Source of the DNA: Orthonyx spaldingii
Taxonomy: Eukaryota > Chordata > Aves > Passeriformes > Orthonychidae
Reading direction: 5' to 3'
Length of the DNA stretch: 64,000 nucleotides
NCBI GenBank assembly: GCA_013397795.1
Contig: VZTJ01004779.1
Location: 413,835 to 477,834, forward strand
This document shows, in pieces, positions 27,045-39,700 of the stretch. Made by a program: the position numbers and the translations under genes. The notes below the pieces were generated by a model. The model ran no database searches. It was not told the origin of the DNA and worked only from the letters and a program-made list of their open reading frames with translations. How positions within the stretch are numbered: position 1 is the stretch's first letter; each line of letters opens with the position of its first letter.

Positions 27045-28018
27045 AAAAGGTAGAGCAAAGACTGTGAAGTCTAGGAGTAAATGGTAGCACGTTAACAAGG
27101 CAGACAAAATCAGAGAACTAATTTTCCCCTCTGCTCAGAGAGCAAAGGAAACACACTGAACAGTAAATAATCTTGTCCTTAAAATAAGGAGGACATTTCG
27201 CTGAGCATACATAAGGAAAACATTCCTAAGAGCCATTCAGGGACACCTGGTTTTCTTGATGGGATGTTGGGAGTTGTAAATCATGGGGTTGCAGGTGTGG
27301 GGGAAATGAGGGGAGCTATCCTCCCTCTTGCTTAATTGAATTCAACAGAGTCATCACTGGGGGCTGCTGTGCTTTGTGGATTGTACGATCTTCAGGGAGA
27401 CTTCAGTACAGCAAGGCACACACTGATTCACTTATGTAGGAGTGAACACAGAGTAACTCGAGTCTGGGAGAGTAGATGTGGGATGTGTATTTATTTCCTC
27501 AAGTGAATGAAATGAGGAAATTCCCACCTTCTCCTTCACAGCAGTATCCAAATCATAGGCAAACATACGCTGTTTTTGCCTTTGCATTTTATTATTTTTC
27601 ATCACATTATTTCTACCACCCAAAGGCAGCTCAAAGACAGCATCGTGACACAGCTGAGTGGAGTCTGGGTATCAAAGCCTACACATCTGCCAGATTAGGG
27701 AGATGTGTTATCAGCCTCTCTGATGGGAACATCCACTTCCCAAAGCCCCAGAGAGGGTTTTCCTAACATTATGCCTGGTGGTGTGGACTGAATCAACCTG
27801 GTCTGAAGGTCCTGTTGGGGATGAGGCAGGAAGCATGGGGCTGGCAAACCCCAAAAGCTTGAGGGGCATGGGAGGTTCACAACTTCAACAGGGGGAAAAA
27901 AACCCAAACCAGGGAGAGCTGCCAACAGGGGGGTTTGGCCAGTGGCAGAATGGCAAGGATTGCTGGGGAGATGTGCTGGGTGAGTGCTGAGCCTCCACAC
28001 AAACTCCTGCACCTTTTA
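27045..28018. other. Intergenic DNA immediately downstream of the DMD poly(A) site
   Basis: About 1 kb with no recognised gene or repeat. It follows the dystrophin cleavage site on the gene strand. Confidence 0.6.
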
Positions 28019-30495
28019 TAACATAATTGCGTGCTTTATTGATATACACAGTAAAGCAGTATATAATACAATAGTAAGGCATATATTTGGTGAAATTTGG
28101 TATGTTGTGAAAAAAATGCAGTAAAACAGAAGTTTATAAAAATAATTAGTAAATGTTACAGTGTTGGTGTTAAAACACAATATATTATGATATCCAAGTA
28201 ACAAAGCAGTACTGAGTAACAATGAAATAACATGCCATATGGTATTTATGTATTCAGCTACACTGATTATGTTTTACAGTTTAATACCTTGTCATTATAA
28301 GGAATATGAAATAATTCCCAAATTATGCTTTAAAAAGCAGCAATAAAGCTTTCAACTTTTTAAATAATTTTTGACAGACTCACTCCAAAACTAAGATCTA
28401 GAAAGTAAAACAAACAAAACAAAACCCTGATGAAAACAATCGTGCAATCTGTTTTTCCTCCGCAGTTTTTCTGAAGAGAAGGTTTAACGTATAAGGGTGA
28501 GGAAAATAAGAAGAAACCCATCTCTTTCTCAAATCCCAATTTAAACCTTCTGATAAAAAAGGCCATGAGAAATAGTGAGGGTTCCTATTGTAATCAAGTG
28601 TTAAAAATGCTCTTTATTAGGAAAGCAGAGGTTTGGGGGGATTGTACTTATGTTTGTAAATGGTTAACGTTGTTGTCATTACTTAAACAATGAGACCTGG
28701 TCACACAATGGACACGTGGTGATGATGTAACATTGTCATACGTAATTGTCAGGAACACCACAAAACCAAAGTGAGGTAGAAATAGCATGACTAGCCATGT
28801 TCAATGTTAACTAGCATTCAAAATAAAATCTTTCCCAAGTTTAATTACACTTCATACAAGAAGAGGTAACAGATTTTTTTACTCTTGCAATATAAAGTCA
28901 GATGGTTGTGTTTCTATGTATTTTAAGGTAAAATTAAAAGCTGGTTAAGAAAATGAAGTGGTAAAGCTTTTGCTGACAGCACCTCATACCCAAACCTCTC
29001 TCAGGAGCTGCAGTCAAGCTGGCTAATCTGTTTCTCTATCAGCTCCTCTCTTTCTCGTTATTGTTAATTGTGCAGGGGTTACTTGTACAGAGAAACGGGG
29101 GAGGAGAAAGGACCAGGGCCTCTGTTTTGGTGATAAATATTCATGGAGCAGTGTGACTACCTTCACCTGATCACCATTCGAGGCAAGGACAGCAGTAACT
29201 CTTCCACAGCCTTTCCCAAAGGCCGCTGGCAGCACCTCAGCTCCTCGGGACCGGCTGCTGCAGCAGGATGAGACACCTACAGTGGGAAGCTCTGGGTTCC
29301 TCTTCCAGAGGCTCGAGGAGCTCCGTGCTCATCACCAGCACGGGGAGCTGGACAGTGCTCTGTGGGTAACCCACTTGTGCTTCGGGTCAGAAGCTGACCC
29401 CACAGGGGGCCGGGGGGAGCGTCTCCCTCTCTTCTCTCCTCTGCAGCAAAGGTGACACAGGCGGTGGCAGTGGGGGAGAGCTGTCCCCAGCCCTGCTGAG
29501 CCACCGAGCCCCAGGGTTCAAACCAGTAAGGCAATGTCTGTGTTCCTTTACTAAGAGTATCCAGGAATTCAGTCAGCAGAGGAAACACTGGCACACAGGG
29601 TGGTCATTGAATTCTTTCCTGTCCTTCTTTCCTCTGAGTTTTTTTCTAATTAATTTTTTTTTTTGCAGGCTCTGTCATGTAATGTGCTCTTTCATTTAAT
29701 TATTGCAAACTAGCTGTGTAATTGCTAGTTGCTGTCCAAAATCAGGACAGTAAGTCATGTAGTTCTTAATTTTATTGGAAAGATACGACATAACTACCTT
29801 CATTGGAAGTTCACGTTTTTTGGTTATTTTTTCTAAGCCAGCCCTAGTCAGACAAAACCAGTGAGAAATGTAAGGTGGCCATTCTGGTGTCACTGCAGGA
29901 AATACTTCTTTTTTTTTTTTTTCTTTTTGATAGGCAAGGAAAAGAACACAGGACATGAATCTCTCTGATGCAGTTATAGAGCTGAAATGAAACTAAACAA
30001 ATGCACTGCCTCAGTATATTTTTTTGTCGTTTTTTTTAAGGGGGTTTCTATAAACAATTATTTTTATAAAGCACACTTTAGTTTACAATCTTTCATTATA
30101 ACTGTTATAAATTTTTTTTTAAACAACCCAAAATGCGTTCCATATAAAGAAATGGCAAGTTATTTAGCTATCAAGATTTTACATGTAGTTTTCTTATCAT
30201 TTTTGTACAATTGCATAGACGTGTAAAACCTGCCATTGTTAACAAAACAGTAACAGACTTAGGAAACTACTGAAATCTACAGTATAGTACCACTACCCTT
30301 CACAAAAATATAGATTTGTTTTCTTGTAAACTCTTACAGTCTAATCCTCTTTGTAGTATGAATATTATAAAAACCATGCGGAACGCCTGAAGTTGTAAAA
30401 CACATCTGGTTATTCCAACACCTTGTCGTCGGTCATCACGGTCACTAAGGTTTCCATCGCTCTTCCCAGGTCGTCTGCCATGTGGAAAAGGCTCC
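28019..30495 (-). other. DMD: Dystrophin 3' UTR
   Basis: About 2.5 kb lies between the exon 79 stop and the poly(A) signal, similar to the roughly 2.7 kb human 3' UTR. Two blocks match the mammalian sequence nearly base for base: roughly 30,000-30,495 next to the stop, and roughly 28,020-28,330 next to the poly(A) site. Weaker matches occur around 28,700-28,860, including a stretch resembling the human segment before GGTGTTCCTGA. The middle (about 28,950-29,700) is richer in GC in places and shows no match I recognise. Strong conservation of this UTR between chicken and man is established knowledge. The ORFs seen in it on either strand are not coding. Confidence 0.93.
28035..28040 (-). terminator. 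DMD: Dystrophin poly(A) signal AATAAA
   Basis: The plus strand reads TTTATT, which is AATAAA on the gene strand. It sits in the context TATCAATAAAGCACGCA, nearly identical to the end of the human dystrophin mRNA. Cleavage should follow 12-20 bases further, near 28,019. No other close match with this context was seen in the exon. Confidence 0.93.
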
Positions 30496-30507
30496 CTACA
30501 TTGTGGC
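30410..30507 (-). CDS. DMD: Dystrophin exon 79 alternative coding end, exon-78-skipped (embryonic-type) frame
   Basis: When exon 77 joins directly to exon 79, the first two bases complete a glycine and the frame continues HNVGSLFHMADDLGRAME, then TLVTVMTDDKVLE and a TAA stop: 31 residues after the glycine. The human exon-78-less tail has the same length and nearly the same first 24 residues, differing mostly at the last five. It forms an amphipathic, more hydrophobic end typical of embryonic, smooth-muscle and brain forms. Conservation of this frame past the TAG used by the other isoform shows that the segment codes in two frames. Its use in this species is inferred from conservation. Confidence 0.9.
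30496..30507 (-). CDS. DMD: Dystrophin exon 79 coding end, exon-78-included frame (Ala-Thr-Met-stop)
   Basis: After acceptor TTTCAG the minus strand reads GCC ACA ATG TAG. Following exon 78, which ends on a complete GAG codon, this gives Ala-Thr-Met and a stop. In human the same place reads GAC ACA ATG TAG (Asp-Thr-Met). So the full-length tail here would end REATM instead of REDTM. The base difference falls on the third position of a glycine codon in the other frame, where it is silent. The acceptor site leaves no alternative AG close by that would restore the aspartate. The frame is well supported; whether the change is fixed in the species cannot be told from one haplotype. Confidence 0.93.
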   Translation of the reverse strand, partial: ATM

Positions 30508-33500
30508 CTGAAAAAGAAAGCCAGAGAGGAAATTAAACGAAGAGGATGCGGTAGCCTGTTGGTTGGAAAACTTTACGGATCCATCACTCTCCATGAGGAG
30601 ACTCCCAAAAGTCTCCTGGATGAGCCCATCAGGTTGTCGTTAGCAAAAGCTGTCAGGTTTGTACTACACTTTAACAGCAGTAGTGGCTTGAATGGCTATG
30701 GCAAACCATGCTGGCAATAAGCAATCACCCCCCGTGGTGATGAGGCTTCATCATTATCAATGGTCACCAAAAGCAACAATAAAGCCCATTGGCATCACAG
30801 CAAAGTTTCTGACTGATGCTGTAAGTGTTTGAGCATTCAATGTTCTATCAAGGAGAAAAAGAGAAACAAACAGATCAGCAGTAATTAACGAAATCATTAA
30901 AGCCAAGAGGTCCCAGCAGGATACCTGCAAAGACAGATATAATGATGGCCAAACTAAGCAGCTCAGTTCATTCAATCATTTTTAAAATACCCTTTCCTTT
31001 TCAGATAGCAGTGCAGCAGAAACAAAGATGCCACAATTATCAGCTAACTACTGTGCAGTGGTTCGCTTGTGTGTTTCCCCTCCCCCATAACCACTCTGAA
31101 GTCCTGAGATGGTATAACCACAACCTCCTACACAGAAGTGATGAATAAACACACGGTACAATTCTGGAGATGAAACCTGCAACTTATCACACTCATTTCA
31201 CCAGCGCAGCGAATGGTGATGGGCAGTAAGAAATGGCTTCATCACAGAGATCAAACAGACTTGAAGATGGGGAGACTTAATTGTCAAAAGCTGCCATTTT
31301 AGCCCCTGGCACGCCTTGTCTGGTCTCTCACTTCTGTTCAGGAAAGTGTCTCTCTCTTGCAAGTCCTGTGTGAGATTTTCAGACCTCTATGACTGTCTCA
31401 AGTACCCTCTGGCACCTCAAATGTCAGAGACATCACGTTTTAAACAGCTGAACCTTATCTGGAGTCTCCCTCCTGAAAAAATGTGACTGAAGAGGGAATA
31501 TGACCGAGATCTAGGCACCCTACAAGCTGAGCATCCAAACCAACGACTAAGTATTCAAGATTTCTTGCAAGGACAAGGAAGAATGAGCAGACAGGAGGTC
31601 TTAAAACAAGCAGAAGGAAATTATACTCCCCACAGCACATAACTGTATTACTGAACTTATTGCCACAGGCTGATGTTGAGGCCAAACACTTAAATGAGTT
31701 AAAAAAGGAGTTAGAAAATTGCTGAAGAAACATTTATTTAGATGCAAAGAAGTGCACGTGACCTCCAACTCAAGAAGTCTCCATGCTGCAGAGCGCCAGC
31801 AACCGAACATTTATAACAGGTGAAATATTACTCAATAAAATTGTATGTCACCCTGGCCTGAGGGGGTTTGATTTACTCTCTGGGAGCACTTGTGATAGAA
31901 TATTTGTCTGGAAAAACACAGGAAGTGCAATGCCATGTGCCCACAACTCTGGTTCTCAGAAATGCTTTCCATTAGCCTGGATGCTGAGTCCTCACCATGG
32001 TCGTTGAGGAAGGAGCACCCAAATGAAGGAAGGACATGACCAGGGCATCCAGGACACACCTTTCATGCAGTTCCTACCTGTAACATGCTGGAGCTCACTC
32101 TTACCACTGCACACCTACAGGGTGGCTTCCCCTCCTGACACAACTGCAACAGGAATGAACCTTCCCTGTGGGGAAAATCAGACTCACCATGCTCTTCCCA
32201 ATGCTCATATATGGTGGTAGTCATGTGCTGCTGACATGTCCATGGTAAATAAGAGCCTGGAGCAACCTTAGTTCAGCAGCTTTTATGGAATAGAAAAAGA
32301 TTACCTTGGAACTATTCAGAGAACCATATAACAGTTTGGGTTGGAAGGGATCTTAAGAACCATCCACCTCATCCTCCCTGCCCTGGGAAGGGATGCCACT
32401 CACTAGACCTGACTGCTCAGGACCTCATCCAACCTGGCCTCGAACACTTCCCGGGATGGGGCATCCACAGATTCTCTGGGCAACCTGTGCCAGGGCCTCA
32501 CCACCCTCAGTAAAGAATTACTTCCTAAAATCTGATCTAAACCTGCTCTTTTTCAGTTTAAAACCATTGCTCCTTGTCCTGTCATTATCTGCACACATAA
32601 AAGTCCCTCTCCCTCCTGTTTACAAGTCCCCTTAAGGTACTGGAAGGTCTCCCTGAAACCTTCTCTTCTCCAGGCTGAATAACCTCAGGAGTTTTTTTCT
32701 TCTGGAGAACTACTACCACATTGTACATTCAAATACTAGTTTTTAAAAGCTTTTAGATTTTTTTTTTTTAATTTAGCATTCATTACACAAAACTAGGCTG
32801 GATCTAAATGAGAACTATTCAAGAAGCTGCCCATTTGACAGTGAGCTGTGCTGTGACATAGCTTGCCAGATATCAATACAAAAAATACTTGGTTCTGGTA
32901 TCTGGTGACAGTTTGCTAACTGCACTAATGTGCAAAGAAACAGATACATCAATCAGCAATTCCATCCATAAATCATAAATGTATAGCCATCCTATTCATC
33001 TGAAGCAAAACCTTGTAATTTGCACATCAGCCTGACAAGTAACTGCGCATGAAAGATTCCTGCCAAGTTTTGGTCAAAACACAGTTTATTTTAAAGTAAA
33101 TGTATCCTACCACATTTATTTTAGATGTAAGGGATAATCTCTGTCACTGGCATCATGCAGACTGAGATCAATCCAGCAACTTACACCATCACCAGTGAAA
33201 ATCTGACAAAGCCATATGAAATCAAGAACATATGGGAGATGTTTGTAGAAACAGAAGCACTGGGCTGCTCTACTTACCTGAAACTCTGTCATGGCTTTAT
33301 GGGAATATACCCCTCTGGTATAACCAGAGTGATGCTGTGACTGGGTTGCCAGCTGTGAGAGGCTGCCCATGGGGTCACAGTCTCTCAGTCAGATTTGTTG
33401 TGATCTGTTGTTTCTAGAAAGCTCCAGGGCTCTTCAGGATTTCAACACTGCTCAATTCCCAGGAAGACTGAGCACCCTTTCATAGGCTTGGAACAACCCA

Positions 33501-36500
33501 AACTGCTAAACTGCATCCTCAGAAATGAATACCATTTTGTTCTGTCAAAAAAGGGCTAGGTCTAGAAAGAGTAACTTCAACCAAAAACACACACAAAAAA
33601 CCTTTCAGATGTGTGCCACAGTAGGTATAAACGGTTAAATTTTCAGGCAATTAGAAGTCCTTATGGATCCACAAATCCCTACGTCCTTTTTTAATACCTA
33701 AAAATTACAGAAATGCCCAATAGTATTTTTTTCCCTTTCTCTGTTAATTGATACCATATTTTGGAAATAGCCATGCTTTGAATCTGATCTCCCTCCTCAA
33801 AAGCTGCACAGATGCATGCTGCAGTGATTAAGGAGATACAGCTCCCTCTCCCCCACAACATCCACACTCCTCCTCTAGCACAGGTCTCCATTTCCTCTGC
33901 ATAAAGAATGAACAATTGTGTCTCCTCTGGAGTCGTCTGAGTTTAGAGCTCAGAGCATGACCATAAAGCACTGCTGACTGCAGTTTGTGTTGACAGCTGG
34001 ACTGTAAATGCAGCAGCAGGGGGACCACGGTCTCCAGGACAGCCTTGGGATGGCAGGATGGGCCAGAGAGGCAGGTGGTGTGTCGCTTGACCGCCACAGT
34101 GGTGGACCTGGTGGACCCCCAGCTGAGTGTCACTGCACTGCCAGCAGGATTTTTGCCTCCCTTGGATATGGAGTAACAGCCCAAGTGAGACTGCAAGGAG
34201 CTGAGAACAAAAGACACGATGATTTCCTGGTGCTGTGTGTGCAATGAGTGCACCCCCTTCTGTAATGTCTGTACCTAAATTCGTGCTCAAGTTCACTGCT
34301 TCCATCGGGCTCTGCTGCTTCCACCGAATGCTGCTCACTCCCCCTCTCTAGTCCTGGAACTCAGGACATTGACATTTTTAATTAAGAAGCAAACGAGAGA
34401 AATACTGTCCTCAAAGCACTTAGAAAAATACAAATCAGAGCTTTCCATTATTATTCATATTTCTAAAGTAATGCTATCAAAGAAGGCATTAATCCATTCT
34501 TTTTTTTTTTTTTAACTAAAGCTGAAAAAGTCTTCTCCATGCTTGAGGCACAGAAAGGTTGAAAAATGCTGCTGTGTTAAGATAAACTAGCACACACTTT
34601 GAAATGCAGCAATAAAGCTCAAAATGGACATGGACAGTATTAACTTCAACTTATAAAATCCACAGTTGCCATTTGCTTGGAAAGCAGAAGACACCTATTT
34701 CTGCAGACACTAACAACATCACTTCTGGTCACAGAGAGAATGATGGGTTTCACATCTGATGAATTTGCTTTACAGACTCTAATGGAATTAAGGCCCATGG
34801 GTGTGGGCACAGTAACAGAATACCAATCTTATACTACAGCTTGTCAGAGAAATAAATGTGAAGCATTCAGACTTGAAAGAGTGGATAGAAAGTAAATTGA
34901 GAAATCCAAACACAATACAGGGCCTCTTCTAGCAGAAGAGATTTCTAACCCTTTCCTGACAAAAGAAAAATCCTTCCTGTTTGTGACTTGGGTTTTGATA
35001 CCCTTATTCACACTGAGCAATGCCACGAAATCCATGGGATTACATACAATGACAATACCTAATGTGAGTAATGGGATCAAAACCTGGCCAGGTGGGTTTT
35101 AAACCACAGGATCTACCTTTGCACATATAGACTCACACCTAAAGCAAAAGCTGTTCTATACCTTAGCTCATACACTTCATAAGCAGGTGTACAATTGCAT
35201 TTTATATTCAGCTCTGCAAGTCACCAAAACCCCTCTGGAACCATCAGTTAGCACAATCTCAGCCAGAGAGCGGAGAGTGATTCATTCAAGTTAACTTTTT
35301 AGGGTTAAACTGCTGGAATCTGATCAGGTAGAACATGCCAATTCTTTTTTTTTTTTTTTTTTGTTTTGCTGAATGGGAGAACAAATCACAGAGTGTATGA
35401 ACTGAGAACAAGCAGGACTGAATGTCAAGTATTTTCCAGAAAATTCCTGGATTGGTACAGTCTGCTGATGCTATCCCAAGCACTCTTTTTTCGATCCATA
35501 TAAGAGGACCTGCCATTTGAGGACAGACTTGATCTGCACCAAAGATCTTCTGCCTTAAAGTACCTGAACCTGTCCCAGCACCTACAGCCAAAGCAGAGAA
35601 CCTGGTATTTCAAGGCACCACATCAGGACAAATCCTGGCTTTCCCAGGGCTGCCTGTCAGTGCCTGGGGGCTCACAGCAGCTCTGCTGGGAGCCCCAGTG
35701 CCCTGTGTTTCCATGAGCCCCTCCCTCTGCACCAGCTGAAGTTTGCAATCCGGGTTATCCTTCAATTCCTGCCTCATCCACGCCGATCGTCTTCTGTGCA
35801 GGAAAGGTCATTTCACAGCTACTGCAACTGCACTCAGGCAGTCTCTGAATATTTTATCTCTAATAATAATTTTCACTAGAAATTCATCTTTCAAACGCTG
35901 TGTATGGTTGGCGAGTGAAGAGCAGCTTCAGAGAGGAAAAATCAAGGCTCTCTGGAAATGCTTTCAAAGGATCTGTGACAACACAGTGCAAAACGTTTTC
36001 CTCCATTAATGAGCAGTGACACACAAATTCCAAAACCTATTTTGCATCAAACCAACCATGTCCGAAGTGCACGGTGAACACCATGGCCCATTTGCATTGC
36101 TGAATACAACACTGTGGAGCTGGTGAATGTTAGTAGCATTCTTCATTCTGCAACAGTACATCAGGAAATTAAAACACCTGAATCTCTTATACCTCTCAAC
36201 TCTCACTGTTCTAAAGAAATATAAAAAAACCTATTTAATCAGTGGAGAAGATGGTTGGTATATTGGCACATATATGTAAATACAGCTGTGAGTTTGTAAG
36301 CAGAACAGCAAGAGACCCCAGTCTCCCTGTTGTGCTTACACACAAGAGCACCAGAACATAAGTCAATGACTGCAGCATATTTACTGACAACATTTATCAT
36401 TCAGAGGCTTAATTTCAATGTATTATTTTCCCTTCCCCATTCCCGATTTTCCACCTCTGGGGGCGTGTAAGAACATGCAGATCCCTGAGCTGACATTGTC

Positions 36501-36703
36501 TCCACTGAAAGTTGAGAGGTACACCACTGTTACAGCACACATGGGGAATGCACTCAGCAAAACCAAATGAAACCCAAAGCAAAATAAAACCACCCCCACC
36601 CTTCACCAAACCCAAGCAACCCCGTGCTGTGTCACACATGCTGGGCACAGAAAGCAAGCTGTGACAAACAGAAGCCATGGCAGTGAGCCTGCGTCTCACT
36701 AAC
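30508..36703 (-). other. DMD: DMD intron 78
   Basis: This 6.2 kb intron holds one CR1 fragment (about 32,316-32,692), poly(T) runs near 34,499-34,513 and 35,345-35,362, and a short cluster of YGCY motifs next to the exon 78 donor. The open frames inside it (up to 141 codons, near 33.8-34.3 kb) match nothing I know. The 33.9-34.3 kb part is richer in GC. No other exon seen. Confidence 0.9.
32316..32692 (-). mobile_element. CR1 LINE fragment in DMD intron 78
   Basis: Read on the minus strand, this 380 bp block runs from a CR1 interior stretch with CTGGAGAAGAGAAGG through GCCAGGTTGGATGAGGTCCT to the terminal stretch ending near GGTTCTCTGA. The plus-strand mirror starts AGTTTGGGTTGGAAGGGATC. It is 5'-truncated and lies in the same orientation as dystrophin transcription. 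Confidence 0.93.
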
Positions 36704-36735
36704 CTCTCTCACTGGCTTTCCAGGGGCATTTCTTC
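36704..36735 (-). CDS. DMD: Dystrophin exon 78 (32 bp developmentally regulated microexon)
   Basis: The 32 bases complete a glycine codon and encode RNAPGKPVRE; the human equivalent is RNTPGKPMRE. Acceptor TAAAG, with a weak and purine-interrupted pyrimidine tract, precedes it; donor GTTAGT follows. The size is not a multiple of three, so inclusion or skipping changes the frame of exon 79. In mammals adult muscle includes it and embryonic tissue skips it, and MBNL proteins favour inclusion. Four YGCY motifs, the MBNL-type core, lie within about 90 bases downstream of the donor. Exon identity is sure from length, position and sequence; regulation in this species is inferred. Confidence 0.95.
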
Positions 36736-39700
36736 CTTTAGGAACAGAGAGAGGAAGTGCAATAAATATCAGAAAGAAAGGAAAAAGACCATACATGAAT
36801 ATATATTTCATACTGTAAAAGACACTTCAAGTTCCATTTAGAAATTTAATATTAAAAGAATGCATTTCTGCTTAAACAAAAGTGCACTGAAATCCACTGA
36901 TCATTCTGAGCTGATTGATTCAACGACAGTTGTGCAACCTGTGGGCATTGGTTTAACCTCTCAAAAACACTTGAGAAAACTACTAGCACCAACTCACACC
37001 CCTGTCAGCTGAGAGTGAGGACGACAGACAAGATCTGAACTCACTTTCTGAACATGCTAATTTCCACAATTTGAGTACTTCTTGCAATCAGTATAAGTGG
37101 TAAAAACATTTTCCCCTGATGTCAAATTAGTTTATCCAGACACTTTACATTGTATTAAGGCCTACATACATTGAGGTATGCATTGATATACATGCCTATG
37201 CATACACACATATTTCACACCTAGAGAAGTACACAACAGGCTCACATTCAGGATAAATATATTTCAAAACACGTTTGCAACACGCTGACCTGCAAGCATA
37301 GTAAAACTGAGGGGGCAGAGGGAGAAACAGAGGAAAAAAGTTCAAGTAAAAAGGGAGAAAAGAGGAAGTATCTCATCATGTTCAAGTACTACCAAAACAG
37401 GTTTAGCTGGAAAGATGCTCCTAACGAGCCTTCACAGAAGCTATACTTTGATCATGCTGGTTCTTCTTCAACTTCTCATAGCATATTTGTTTTTAAAAAA
37501 GGAAATCCAGGTGTTAATCAACAGCAGAAACATCCCCATGCCCTCCTTCCCACCACACAGGCAGTAAGACGCTCGCAGTCTCCAGAAGCAGTGTCCCACT
37601 GTCACTGTCACACTTCTGGCAGCTCTGCCGTGGCCAGGCTTGCAGTCCTAGTGAGAAAGTCACTGCAGCAGGTGCTGTTCAAAAAAGAGGATGATCTTTG
37701 CCCCAGAGCTGCTGTAAATGATGTAATTTTAAATGATGTGTGGGACACTGGGGAGAGAGACAGACACATATTGGAGAACACACCAGTCAGCATAACAGTA
37801 ACCTAATTGCTGTCGAATTTTGCTCTATGGCAGCCTGCAGGAGAAGGGAAGAGAGGCAATAAACAGCTTTATGGGTATTTTACAAGTTGCAGAACAAGGG
37901 CCAACAGCAGAGCAAGGCTGAGCAGAGGCAGTACAGGAGAGGAGGAGAGGGCAGAGGAAGGAATGGCATCACTGACCTGATGCTATGGGCCTGAGCCACA
38001 GCTCCCACAAACTCCAGGCAATGGAAAGGGCTGGGGCAGCCTCTGAAGGCCGGGACAGCAGAGGTTACCATTTACTAACAGAGGAAGTTTTAGTCCCTTC
38101 CTGCCCCTCTCCCTCTTCCCAGCAGCACACTTCCTATTTAAAATGTTAACAAATAGGTTCAATAACAACATGCTCTGCATGTGGGTTTTTACTCTGCTCC
38201 TAAGTGAAACCTCAACTCCAGTGATGTCTGTACCACACATGCTGGTGCTGCACAGAGGTACCAGGCCTTGATGGCCACGAGAGGTGTCACTTCAGTCCTT
38301 CTAAGGACTCCACCTCACAAGCCTGCCTCACCTTCTAGGACCTACATTAGTGTCTACACAGAGACCTCCTCTGGCACTTTTATCAGGAGTCACGAATTCC
38401 CTAAAAAATGCCTTCCAAAAGGGGAGATGAGAATATCTCACCGATATAAATAATGCAACAGAAAATCCTGGGAAAGGAAGATACAAAATCTATTGCATAC
38501 TTGGGTCATTTCCTGAGGAAGAGCCCTGGGGTTTAGGTCAGCAGGTGGTCAACTTAAGGACTCCAGAAATTGCAGCATGGTACAGCTTGGTTTGAAAGAG
38601 TCATGGGGCAGGAATGGGACACAGCAGGAGATTAGCTTGGGTCCACAGTTCAGCTTGGGTCAAGAAGAGAAAAGGAACTACCTACAAGCAAAATACTGGA
38701 GGTCTTAAGAAACGCCTTCCTGTCTGCACAAGCACCTACAACTGCAGCTACAGAGCGTTTAATTTAAATCTGCATGAGACAGACTGGATTCTGCTCCAAA
38801 ATGAATGCATTTAAAGGTAACTGGGGTAGCTCAGCACCACACAAAACAGCTGCTGAGGACAGTCTGCGGTGAGTAATCAGCCCTAGAATTTGTTAAATGC
38901 AGCAAAGATCTGTGCTACTACAGCAACAGCTAATTTCTTCTGGAGGAAGATTAAAAAGGGTTTAATGGATTTTACGTTATTTTCTTCTTTGCATATGAAT
39001 GAATGCGTGTTTCTAAGTTTCAAGGCAAGGAGTATGGTTTGGCATAAATTGCAGAGGAAGAAGATTGTCTCTATTGCCGCAGTTCTGAAAATTTGTGTTC
39101 TCTAAGGCATCAAAATACTGAAACGCAATCCGTGGGTGCCTAATTATCTATTATTCCTGCTCAAATCAACATTTCCTGCCCTTACAAAATAGAAGAGTTT
39201 TTCTTTTTTTGTGGAAAGCTACATGGCATTGTATCACAGGCAAAGGTATACAGCAAGTGACATCAAACCTGAAAGCAGGGGCACCAATAAAATCTTCATG
39301 AAGGAACCTCTGCAGATCCAGGTTAAAACAGAGAGCACAAAGCAACTCCTGCACTGCCCCTCTCACTAAACTCAGGAAAGGGAGATCTGAGTCTGCAAAC
39401 AGCCTTTTTTCTCAAAACAAAACAAAATTCCTTGAAATTTTGTTAAATTCATTACCATATTCTCAGTTTACACTAGAACCGGGCATTATAAAACAGGGAA
39501 GACCTAGTCCACCTCACCACAATCCCATCTGCAGAGAAGCTCAGCCAGATCAGTTCTGTTGTGCCAAAGGGGAGCAATAAGGGATTTCAGTAACCTGGGC
39601 TGACTGTGGTGGGATGCAGGACCACAGCACAGAGACACAATCCAGGAGAGGCCAGGGTATCTCAACTGGAAGAGTATTTCCAGAATACTCCACAGTACAG

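Noticed and set aside
32393..32635. 80-codon plus-strand open frame
   Set aside because: It lies inside and antisense to a CR1 fragment; not the CR1 reverse transcriptase and not a host gene.
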